Assembly (NCBI RefSeq): GCF_029968035.1
Contig: NZ_JASCIQ010000047.1
Span: 1 to 59,608 of the forward strand
DNA length: 59,608 nt
Direction of reading: 5' to 3'
DNA from: Streptomyces cavernicola
GTDB lineage: Bacteria > Actinomycetota > Actinomycetes > Streptomycetales > Streptomycetaceae
This document shows, piece by piece, positions 53,209-59,608 of the stretch (position 1 is its first letter; each line of letters begins with the position of its first letter). The notes below the pieces were generated by a model. The model worked only from the letters and a program-made list of their open reading frames with translations, made no database searches and was not told where the DNA came from. The position numbers and the translations under genes are program-made.

Positions 53209-53281
53209 AGCGGTGACCGGACTTGAACCGGTGACACAGCGATTATGAGCCGCTTGCTCTACCGACTGAGCTACACCGCTT
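53209..53281 (-). tRNA. tRNA-Met (elongator, anticodon CAT)
   Basis: 73 nt: acceptor AGCGGTG / CACCGCT, D-arm GCTC/GAGC, anticodon loop CTCATAA, T-loop TTCAAGT, discriminator A. The first base pair is A-T, so it is an elongator rather than an initiator tRNA (which has a mismatch here). Confidence 0.95.
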
Positions 53282-53291
53282 TGATGCGAGG

Positions 53292-53311
53292 CCCTCACCC
53301 GAAGGTGAGGG
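53292..53311 (-). terminator. hairpin between tRNA-Thr and tRNA-Met
   Basis: Perfect arms CCCTCACC and GGTGAGGG with loop CGAA. It may be a processing or partial termination signal between the two tRNAs. Confidence 0.5.
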
Positions 53312-53324
53312 AGCCGTACACCAG

Positions 53325-53397
53325 AGCCCCAATGCGGAATCGAACCGCAGACCTTCTCCTTACCATGGAGACGCTCTACCGACTGAGCTATTGGGGC
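53325..53397 (-). tRNA. tRNA-Thr (anticodon GGT)
   Basis: 73 nt: acceptor GCCCCAA / TTGGGGC, anticodon loop ATGGTAA with GGT, T-loop TTCGATT, discriminator T. First gene of the tRNA-Thr - tRNA-Met - rpmG group. Confidence 0.95.
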
Positions 53398-53408
53398 GAG
53401 CGATGAAG

Positions 53409-53438
53409 ACATTACACGGTCGGCTGCCGTTCGCCCAA
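53409..53438 (-). promoter_or_regulatory. candidate tRNA-Thr promoter
   Basis: Minus-strand -35 TTGGGC (53438-53433), 18-nt spacer, -10 TAATGT (53414-53409), about 12 nt before the mature tRNA 5' end. Confidence 0.5.
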
Positions 53439-53633
53439 ATCCGTTTCGGAGGCCCCTGCGCGACGGTCACCACGCGCGCCTCCGAGGCCTCTTCCCTGCT
53501 CGTGAACCACACCGGTACGACTAATGCGCTCCTCCTCGAAGCGGCGTGATCGGCGTCCTAGGCTCGGGACACGCTGCGTGATCTTGATCGAACGCCGCGT
53601 GGTCCTGACCGCTCGAGCCACGCCGGGAGCGCG

Positions 53634-54887
53634 ATGCCCGACAGCCAGCCGCAGCCGCCGCACCACGACGGCGCCGCCGAGGACACGGCCTCGCTCCTGC
53701 TCTGCGGAGCCACTCTCGTCGACGGCAGGACCGTGGACGTACGGCTCGGCAGGGGGCGTATCGAGGCGGTCGGCACCGCGGGCAGCCTGACCGCGCACAC
53801 CGCGCGTGTGGACCTGAGCGGCTACCTCCTGCTGCCCGCCCCCGCGGAACCGCACGCGCACAGCGACACGGCGCTCACCGCGGACGTCGACGGCCCGGTC
53901 GGGTACGAGGTCCAGGACGTCCAGCGGCGCACCACCGAAGCCGCACTCCTGCAACTCGGCCACGGGGCAACCGCCTTGCGCAGCCATGTGCGGATCGGGG
54001 ACGTGCAGGGGCTCGGCGCGATGGAGGCGGCGCTGCAGGCCCGCAGGTCGCTGCGGGGACTCACAGACCTGACGACGGTCGCCGTTCCCCGGCTGCTCAC
54101 CGGGATCGCCGGCGCCGACGGCCTGGCGATGCTTCGGGACGCCGTGAAAATGGGCGCCTCCATGGTGGGCGGCTGCCCTGACCTGGATCCGGACCCCACG
54201 GGGTACGTCGAGGCGGTGCTGGAAGTGGCCGCCGAGCACGGCTGTCCGGTCGACCTGCACACCGATGGCGCGGATCCCGCCCGGCTCGCGCGCCTTGCGG
54301 CGATGGCGGGCGGGCTGCGTTCCGTGGTGACCGTCGGCCCGTGCGGCGGGCTCGGCCGGATGCCTGCCGCGGTGGCCGCGCGTGCCGCCGAGGGGCTCGC
54401 CGCTGCCGGGGTCTCCGTGGTGTGCCTGCCGCAGGGCGATTGCGGGGGCCTTGAGCGGCGGGGCTCCGGTACGGCTCCGGTACGGCTGCTGAGGGCGGCC
54501 GGGGTGCGCGTCGCGGCGGGCAGCGGGGCGCTGCGGGACCTCGCCAACCCGGTGGGGCGCGGGGACCCGCTGGAGGCCGCGTACCTGCTGGCCGCGCAGC
54601 ATGGGCTGGACGCCGATGGGGCGTACGCGGCGGTGAGTTCGGTGGCCCGGGAGTCGATGGGGCTGCCGGAGGTGCGCGTGGAGGCGGGGTTCCCCGCCGA
54701 GCTGCTCGCGGTGCGGGGTACGCGGCTTTCGGGCGTGCTGTCGCTCGCGTACAGCCGGATCGTGGTGCATCGGGGCCGGGTGGTGGCGCGGACCAGTGCG
54801 GTGCGGGAGTACTGCGACTCAGCGGTCGCTGTGGCGCTCGATCTGCCTCGGCAGGGGCGGGTGAAGGGCGTCGGCGGGACGGCTTGA
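53634..54887 (+). CDS. CodA-like amidohydrolase, catalytic site degraded
   Basis: 417 aa. The overall pattern matches cytosine deaminase/amidohydrolase TIM barrels: LLLCGATLVDGRTVDVRLGR, then EPHAHSDTALTA, which keeps the HxH metal pair. Aligned to E. coli CodA, the catalytic Glu217 site reads VDLHTDG (Glu lost), the His246 site reads TVGPCGG (His lost), and the Asp313 loop GHDD reads GSGA (Asp lost). It is therefore probably a pseudoenzyme or has a different chemistry. Not part of an obvious operon. Confidence 0.75.
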   Translation: MPDSQPQPPHHDGAAEDTASLLLCGATLVDGRTVDVRLGRGRIEAVGTAGSLTAHTARVDLSGYLLLPAPAEPHAHSDTALTADVDGPVGYEVQDVQRRTTEAALLQLGHGATALRSHVRIGDVQGLGAMEAALQARRSLRGLTDLTTVAVPRLLTGIAGADGLAMLRDAVKMGASMVGGCPDLDPDPTGYVEAVLEVAAEHGCPVDLHTDGADPARLARLAAMAGGLRSVVTVGPCGGLGRMPAAVAARAAEGLAAAGVSVVCLPQGDCGGLERRGSGTAPVRLLRAAGVRVAAGSGALRDLANPVGRGDPLEAAYLLAAQHGLDADGAYAAVSSVARESMGLPEVRVEAGFPAELLAVRGTRLSGVLSLAYSRIVVHRGRVVARTSAVREYCDSAVAVALDLPRQGRVKGVGGTA

Positions 54888-54895
54888 GGGCGGGC

Positions 54896-54982
54896 TGCAC
54901 GCGCGCGTGGTGCCGGTTTTCGAGACGGTCGGAGCGGTGGCGGGTCTCCGCACTGGGCATCCGGAGGCACGCGCGCGTGCAG
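54896..54982. terminator. inverted repeat between convergent genes
   Basis: CTGCACGCGCG (54896-54906) and CGCGCGTGCAG (54972-54982), 11-bp perfect arms with a 65-bp centre, in the 126-bp gap between convergent genes. The wide spacing makes terminator function uncertain. Confidence 0.3.
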
Positions 54983-55013
54983 GCTGTTTTGAAGGTGTTC
55001 GGGCGGTGGGGTG

Positions 55014-56075
55014 TCAGCGCATGGAGGCCTGGGAACCGGCGATGGCCATCAGGTCGGAGACGGTCAGTTCGGTGGCGTCGTCCGGGCGCTCGATCTTCGG
55101 GGCCTTACCGAATTTCAGCGTCAGCGGGAACTCGGTGCCCTTCTTCAAACCATCGGACTTGTCCGCGAGTTGAGCGAGATCGAACGTGATCTGACGCAGC
55201 TTGCCGTTCTTCAGCACGAAGTCGACCTTCACCTGCTTCTTCGGGACCGATTCGAAGTCCTCGGCCGTGGGCAGGTCGGTGCCCGGAGGCAGGTCACTCG
55301 TCATCGGCTCCAGCTTCTCGGCGAGACTCGTGAGCAGCGAGCGCGCGTTGGCCTTCGCGGTGATGCGGGACGTGCCGTCGGAGTCGCCGCGGCCCTTGAA
55401 AGTGACCTCACGCGCGAGCACGTGGCGAATGCCCTTGAGGAGCTTGGCCTGCGCCTTGTCGTCGAGGGCGGGCTCCTTCGGCCCCTGTCCGAGCACCGCC
55501 TGCCCCGGCAGCATCTTCGGGTCGACCTTGACCCACTTGCCCTGCAGTGCGCTGCGCAGGGCGCGTGCCTCTTCGGGAAGGTCGTCGGCGGAGGGCATCG
55601 GGGTGGCCGCGAGCTTGCCGAAGGCCGCCAAGTCGGCGCGGTAGTACATGTCTTCGCCCAGGCTGCGGTACTCGACCATGACGCCGTCGGCGCCGGCGAT
55701 CTGCATCGACGTACTGGAGAAGTCCTTCTCCTCGGCGGCGGCCAGGGGCTTCTTCGCGTGCAGGGACAGCTGCACGCGGGCCTTGCTCAGGAAGGTGCCG
55801 AAGCCGGGCGGGGGGCCGTCGCCGCGCTGGGCGTCGTCGCTCTCCCGGATGAGCTTTTCGAGGGTGGCCGCGTCCGCGTCCAGGCCGAACTCGACGGTGA
55901 GCGAACGCTGTTCACCGAGCTGCTCGACTGCGTCGTCGACCTGGCGTGCTGCGGAGACGCTCTCGATCGGGTCGCAGGCGGTCGCACCCGTGAGGACGAC
56001 GGCGGCGCAGCCGGAGGCGATCAGGGTCTTGCGTATGGCGCTGATGACAGGCTCCTCTTGAAGATGAACATTCAT
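55014..56075 (-). CDS. lipoprotein, LppX/LolA-like
   Basis: About 353 aa. The signal peptide region IRKTLIASGCAAVVLTG leads to ATAC, a slightly non-canonical lipobox (Ala rather than Leu at -3). The mature domain has TVEFGLDADAATLEK, MVEYRSLGEDMYYRADL and REVTFKGRGDSDGTSRI, resembling the lipoprotein at 42896. The start is uncertain: ATG 56075 has GGGAG 4 nt upstream; another ATG is at 56105. Confidence 0.75.
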   Translation of the reverse strand: MNVHLQEEPVISAIRKTLIASGCAAVVLTGATACDPIESVSAARQVDDAVEQLGEQRSLTVEFGLDADAATLEKLIRESDDAQRGDGPPPGFGTFLSKARVQLSLHAKKPLAAAEEKDFSSTSMQIAGADGVMVEYRSLGEDMYYRADLAAFGKLAATPMPSADDLPEEARALRSALQGKWVKVDPKMLPGQAVLGQGPKEPALDDKAQAKLLKGIRHVLAREVTFKGRGDSDGTSRITAKANARSLLTSLAEKLEPMTSDLPPGTDLPTAEDFESVPKKQVKVDFVLKNGKLRQITFDLAQLADKSDGLKKGTEFPLTLKFGKAPKIERPDDATELTVSDLMAIAGSQASMR

Positions 56076-56140
56076 GTGACTCCCGAGGTGCGGCTTGGGT
56101 TGCACGGCGGCTTCGGCCGACGCGGCGTACGGTCGGAATC

Positions 56141-56797
56141 ATGCGGATTGTCATCGCTGGTGGACACGGTCAGATCGCGTTGCGGCTGGAGCGACTGCTC
56201 GCCGCTCGCGGATACGAGGTGGCGGGCCTGATCCGCAACCCCGGGCAAGGCGACGACCTGCGGGAGGCGGGCGCCGAGCCGGTGTTGTGCGATCTGGAGT
56301 CGGCGTTGGTGGAGGAGGTCGCCGCTCACCTGCAGGGCGCCGGTGCGGCGGTGTTCGCGGCGGGCGCGGGCCCGGGTAGCGGCGCGGGCCGCAAGGACAC
56401 GGTGGACCGGGGCGCGGCGGTGCTGTTCGCCGATGCCGCGGAACGGGCCGGAGTGCGGCGGTACGTGGTGGTGTCGTCGATGGGCGCGGATCCGGCGCAC
56501 CAGGGCGACGAGGTCTTCGACGCGTATCTGCGCGCCAAGGGCGAGGCCGACGCGTACGTGCGCGGCCGTGCGGCCCTGGACTGGACGATCCTGCGCCCCG
56601 GCATGCTCACCAACGACGCCGGTACGGGGCAGGTCCGCCTGCAGGCCTCGACGGGCCGCGGCCCGATCCCCCGCGACGACGTGGCGGCGGTCCTCGCGGA
56701 GCTGGTGGACACCCCGGGAACGGTCGGTCTGACCCTGGAGCTGGTGAGCGGGGCGACGCCGGTCACGGTCGCAGTCAAGGACGTGGCCGGGAACTGA
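56141..56797 (+). CDS. NAD(P)H-binding atypical SDR
   Basis: 218 aa. RIVIAGGHGQIALRLERLLA has the GxxGxxA-type dinucleotide loop; VVVSSMGADPAHQGDEVFDA, YLRAKGEADAYVRG and DWTILRPGMLTNDAGTG are typical of the YwnB/complex I 39-kDa-like atypical SDRs. Tyr-x3-Lys is present as YLRAK. Substrate unknown. Confidence 0.9.
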   Translation: MRIVIAGGHGQIALRLERLLAARGYEVAGLIRNPGQGDDLREAGAEPVLCDLESALVEEVAAHLQGAGAAVFAAGAGPGSGAGRKDTVDRGAAVLFADAAERAGVRRYVVVSSMGADPAHQGDEVFDAYLRAKGEADAYVRGRAALDWTILRPGMLTNDAGTGQVRLQASTGRGPIPRDDVAAVLAELVDTPGTVGLTLELVSGATPVTVAVKDVAGN

Positions 56798-56813
56798 GGC
56801 CGCCGCCCGGGGT

Positions 56814-57125
56814 TCAGGGCTTGCAGGGCGCGTCCTCCGGCGGACACTGCCAGCCGGACCAGCCGTTGTCGTAAGGGTGCTCCAGATCGTGGACGAGGTC
56901 GAGCACGCCTGCGACGAGCATGGCTATGACGGCCAGGGAGGCGAGTCCGAGCAGCCACAGCGCGTACGTCAGGATCTGGCGCCCCTCGATCGGGAACACG
57001 GTCACAGGGCGGGACTTGCGGGGCTTGCGGGCCTTGCTGGGCTTGCGAGGTGCCGGGGGCGCGGGCCGGCGCCTCGGGCTTCGGGGGTGGCGGCCGGTGT
57101 GGTGGCCTACGTAACGGGGTCTCAT
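56814..57125 (-). CDS. small single-pass membrane protein
   Basis: 103 aa from ATG 57125. A very basic, Pro-rich N terminus (about 1-45) precedes one hydrophobic helix ILTYALWLLGLASLAVIAML and a short exposed tail ending ending in CPPEDAPCKP with two cysteines. The longer frame to 57341 overlaps the divergent hydrolase gene. Function not recognised; the ribosome site is weak. Confidence 0.6.
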   Translation of the reverse strand: MRPRYVGHHTGRHPRSPRRRPAPPAPRKPSKARKPRKSRPVTVFPIEGRQILTYALWLLGLASLAVIAMLVAGVLDLVHDLEHPYDNGWSGWQCPPEDAPCKP

Positions 57126-57246
57126 GCGGTCGCTTCTACCGGTGGGAGCCGTTCCTGTCCTGCGCTGTGGCGAAGCTGGAACTTCCGTGTGCGGCCGATG
57201 TGGTGGTTCGGGGGCGGCTCGTGCGCTCGGCGCATACGGTGAAGCG

Positions 57247-58089
57247 GTGACGACCGTTGACGCCAACGGGGTCGCTCTGGGCATCGAGTCCTTCGGCGAC
57301 CCGAACGCACCGCTGGTCCTGCTCGCAGGCGGGACGACCATGCTCTCCTGGCCTGACGCCCTCTGCGAACGCCTCGCGGCCGGTGGGCGGCGCGTGGTGC
57401 GCTACGACCTGCGGGACAGCGGCGGGTCGACGACAGCGGACCCGGAGGCACCCGCGTACACCCTGCGCGACCTGGCCGCCGACGCCGCCGCGCTGGTCGA
57501 TGTCCTCGGTGGCGGGCCGGCGCACCTCGCGGGGATCGGGGTCGGCGGGATGGTCGCCCAGGTGGCGGCGTTGGACCATCCGTCCGCGTTCTCGGCGCTG
57601 ACTTTGGCCGGTACGCGCGCGGTGGCGCCCGGTCCGCCCGACGAGGACCTTCCCGACCACGACGGGGCGGCGTTGGGGCGGCTGTTCGCGCGGCCGATGC
57701 CCGACTGGTCCGACCGCGAGGCGGTGGCGGAGTTCGCTGCTTCCGGCGCGGAGATCCTCGGCAACGATCCCGACGCCGCGCGTGCGACTGCCGCGCGGAT
57801 CTGGGACCGTACGCCCGGCGTCTCGCCTGCGGTCCAGACGGCGAACCAGCTGGGCATGGTGTTCTCCCGGCTCGACTGCACGCCCCGCTGGCGCGAGCGG
57901 TTGCCCGGGATCGCGGTCCCCACGCTGGTCGTGCACGGGCGACGGGACCGGTTCTTCCCCGTCGGCAACGGGGAGGCGCTCGCGCGCGAGATCCCCGGGG
58001 CGCGGCTGCTCGTCCTGGAGGAGGCCGCGGGTGCGCTTCCCGAGGGGGCTGCGGGCGAGGTCGCCGGGGCGATGCTGGCGCTGGGGTAG
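57247..58089 (+). CDS. alpha/beta-hydrolase fold protein lacking Ser and His
   Basis: 280 aa from GTG 57247. LVLLAGGTTMLSWPDALCER and VRYDLRDSGGST are normal alpha/beta-hydrolase N-terminal motifs. The nucleophile elbow reads AGIGVGGMVAQ, with Gly in place of the usual Ser. The acid is present in VVHGRRDRFFPVGNG, but the C-terminal His segment reads LEEAAGALPEG with no His. It is thus unlikely to be a classical serine hydrolase. Confidence 0.85.
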   Translation: MTTVDANGVALGIESFGDPNAPLVLLAGGTTMLSWPDALCERLAAGGRRVVRYDLRDSGGSTTADPEAPAYTLRDLAADAAALVDVLGGGPAHLAGIGVGGMVAQVAALDHPSAFSALTLAGTRAVAPGPPDEDLPDHDGAALGRLFARPMPDWSDREAVAEFAASGAEILGNDPDAARATAARIWDRTPGVSPAVQTANQLGMVFSRLDCTPRWRERLPGIAVPTLVVHGRRDRFFPVGNGEALAREIPGARLLVLEEAAGALPEGAAGEVAGAMLALG

Positions 58090-58230
58090 GGGCCGGCGCT
58101 GGAGTTGAGGCTGGGCCAACAGGCCTTCTGGCGCTGGCCGTTCGGCCGGTTCGGGTTGGGCCTCTCGGGCCTTGCCGTCTGGCCTCTTGGGCCTATAACG
58201 GCGGCCGGAGGCGCGCGTAATTTCGGAAGC

Positions 58231-58698
58231 ATGAACGTCAGAAATCACTTCGTAGTTGCGCTGACAGCGGTGGGACTCGCATTCGCCGGTACCGCCTGCA
58301 CCTCGGTCGACGAGACGACACCGGCGCCGGCCGGCGAGGAACAGACCGCGAAGCCTCCGTCCGAGGCGCCTCCCGAGGAGAAGTCTCCTCAGGGCGGCCG
58401 GGAGGCGACGGCGAACGAGCGGGACGACCTGAAGAGCTTCGGGCTCGACGACCGTTCCCAGGCCGGATTCACCGACATCTGGCTGACGTGGACGATCACC
58501 AACAGCAGCTCCAAGAAGTCGAACTACACATGGGACTGGGAGGCCCTGGACGCCGACGGAACGCGGGGCGCGAACGGGACGCAGTTCGAGGCCGACGTCC
58601 AGCCCGGTCAGACGGCGCAGGGCGAGTTCTTCACCACGCTGAAGACGACCGATGTGAAGCTCAACATCACGTCCTTCGACCGGACCATGGCGCCGTGA
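58231..58698 (+). CDS. small secreted lipoprotein
   Basis: 155 aa. The signal peptide (MNVRNHFVVALTAVGLAFAG) ends in lipobox AGTAC with Cys at 23; a Pro/Glu-rich linker is followed by a small beta-rich domain: FTDIWLTWTITNSSSKKSNY and AQGEFFTTLKTTDVKLNITS. This resembles DUF4352-type Ig-like lipoproteins. The 141-bp gap before it is GGCC-repetitive and holds no gene. Confidence 0.8.
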   Translation: MNVRNHFVVALTAVGLAFAGTACTSVDETTPAPAGEEQTAKPPSEAPPEEKSPQGGREATANERDDLKSFGLDDRSQAGFTDIWLTWTITNSSSKKSNYTWDWEALDADGTRGANGTQFEADVQPGQTAQGEFFTTLKTTDVKLNITSFDRTMAP

Positions 58699-58734
58699 GC
58701 GACGAGCCGGACCGACTCGGGCCTCCGTCACGCC

Positions 58735-58786
58735 GGTCGCTCGGTCACACAGGTCGCTCGGTCACACAGGTCACGCCGGTCACACA
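58735..58786. repeat. 17-bp tandem repeat
   Basis: Two exact copies of GGTCGCTCGGTCACACA (58735-58751, 58752-58768) and a diverged 18-bp third copy, between the lipoprotein gene and the tRNA-Tyr terminator. Confidence 0.85.
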
Positions 58787-58802
58787 GGAGCGACAACGAG
58801 AA

Positions 58803-58840
58803 AGGTCCCGTGACCAGCTTTTACTCTGGTCACGGGACCT
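58803..58840 (-). terminator. intrinsic terminator after tRNA-Tyr
   Basis: Perfect 15-bp stem AGGTCCCGTGACCAG / CTGGTCACGGGACCT with an 8-nt loop, 11 nt downstream of the tRNA. It could also stop plus-strand readthrough from the lipoprotein gene. Confidence 0.88.
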
Positions 58841-58850
58841 ATCCTCCGTG

Positions 58851-58932
58851 TGGCGGCGCCAGGATTCGAACCTGGGAAGGCTGAGCCGGCAGATTTACAG
58901 TCTGCTCCCTTTGGCCGCTCGGGCACACCGCC
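58851..58932 (-). tRNA. tRNA-Tyr (anticodon GTA)
   Basis: 82-nt class II tRNA with a long variable arm. Acceptor GGCGGTG / CGCCGCC, anticodon loop CTGTAAA with GTA, T-loop TTCGAAT, discriminator A. Confidence 0.94.
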
Positions 58933-59118
58933 TGGGATGCTGCGTGAAGCGGCCTTGCGGCTGCTCCGTGGCAACGACGTAAACGATACCTGATGCCCGG
59001 GGGTGCTTCGCCACCCGATAGATCGCCGCCGGGTGCGCGGGCGGTGACTAGGCTTGTGCGTGCGGTCCGGGGCTACCGGCCGTACCCCAACGCACCCCGA
59101 TACAAGGAGCCACAGGAC

Positions 59119-59607
59119 ATGGCCGACTCCAGTTTCGACATCGTCTCGAAGGTCGAGCGGCAGGAGGTCGACAACGCCCTCAACCAGGCCGCCAAGGAGA
59201 TCTCCCAGCGTTACGACTTCAAGAACGTCGGAGCGTCGATCGCCTGGTCCGGCGAGAAGATCCTGATGCAGGCGAACTCCGAGGAGCGGGTCAAGGCGAT
59301 CCTCGACGTCTTCCAGTCCAAGCTGATCAAGCGGGGCATCTCGCTGAAGTCGCTGGACGCGGGCGAGCCGCAGATCTCCGGCAAGGAGTACAAGATCTTC
59401 GCGTCGATCGAGGAGGGCATCTCCCAGGAGAACGCCAAGAAGGTCGCGAAGATCATCCGCGATGAGGGCCCGAAGGGCGTGAAGGCCCAGGTGCAGGGCG
59501 ACGAGCTGCGGGTGACCTCGAAGTCCCGTGACGACCTGCAGTCCGTGATCGCACTGCTGAAGGGCCAGGACTTCGAGTTCGCGCTGCAGTTTGTGAACTA
59601 CCGGTAA
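59119..59607 (+). CDS. YajQ-family nucleotide-binding protein
   Basis: 162 aa, complete, ending one base before the window edge. MADSSFDIVSKVERQEVDNA, LNQAAKEISQRYDFKNVGAS, then SGKEYKIFASIEEGISQENA and LLKGQDFEFALQFVNYR are family signatures. The fold has two ferredoxin-like domains. Some YajQ proteins bind cyclic di-GMP; whether this one does is not known. AAGGAG lies 9 nt before the ATG. Confidence 0.95.
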   Translation: MADSSFDIVSKVERQEVDNALNQAAKEISQRYDFKNVGASIAWSGEKILMQANSEERVKAILDVFQSKLIKRGISLKSLDAGEPQISGKEYKIFASIEEGISQENAKKVAKIIRDEGPKGVKAQVQGDELRVTSKSRDDLQSVIALLKGQDFEFALQFVNYR

Positions 59608-59608
59608 G

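Overview
The window is high-GC DNA with GTG/TTG starts, AGGAGG-type ribosome binding sites and Streptomyces-type gene content. It is almost certainly a Streptomyces chromosome, read so that the main ribosomal protein and RNA polymerase region lies on the minus strand. rpsD is absent between rpsK and rpoA. rpmG, a HadA/HadB-like MaoC pair and murB lie beyond the tRNA-Trp-secE-nusG end. Both fit an actinomycete of this genus.

Layout in coordinate order: glmM, rpsI-rplM, an anchored secreted-domain protein on the plus strand, and truA (36-4625). Then rplQ, rpoA, rpsK, rpsM, rpmJ, infA, map, adk and secY (4704-11058). The spc cluster runs rplN to rplO (11294-15581) and the S10 cluster runs rpsJ to rpsQ (15681-20967). 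The str cluster is rpsL, rpsG, fusA, tuf (21493-25850). A plus-strand six-gene block (26235-33353) interrupts the array before rpoC-rpoB (33413-40922), rplL-rplJ, a lipoprotein gene, rplA-rplK, nusG, secE and tRNA-Trp (41505-46751). The right end is mixed: aspC, an adenosine-deaminase-family gene, a TetR/NmrA pair, murB, hadB-like, hadA-like, rpmG, tRNA-Met and tRNA-Thr, a CodA-like pseudoenzyme, two lipoproteins, an atypical SDR, a hydrolase-fold protein lacking its catalytic Ser and His, tRNA-Tyr and a YajQ-family gene.

The most interesting part is the plus-strand block at 26.2-33.4 kb. It encodes a Crp/Fnr-type cyclic-nucleotide-binding regulator broken by a one-base frameshift, a class III-like nucleotide cyclase, a STAND-like NTPase with helical repeats, a band-7/SPFH-like protein, a three-helix membrane protein that looks like a Pycsar TM effector, and an M48-type zinc protease. 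The cyclase C terminus and the NTPase N terminus carry the same 21-residue Gly/Asn/Gln-rich motif, which aligns without gaps. This suggests the two proteins interact through a homotypic, possibly amyloid-type, contact. I infer a cyclic-nucleotide-signalling defence or stress system of Pycsar type with extra components; no function is proven by sequence.

Regulatory signals include consensus-like promoters for rpsJ and rpsL, which share the -10 TACGCT. The rpsJ and rpsL leaders share a near-identical structured element. There are many GC-rich intrinsic-terminator hairpins, long leaders for rpoB and rplJ, and a palindromic operator region between the TetR gene and its divergent neighbour.
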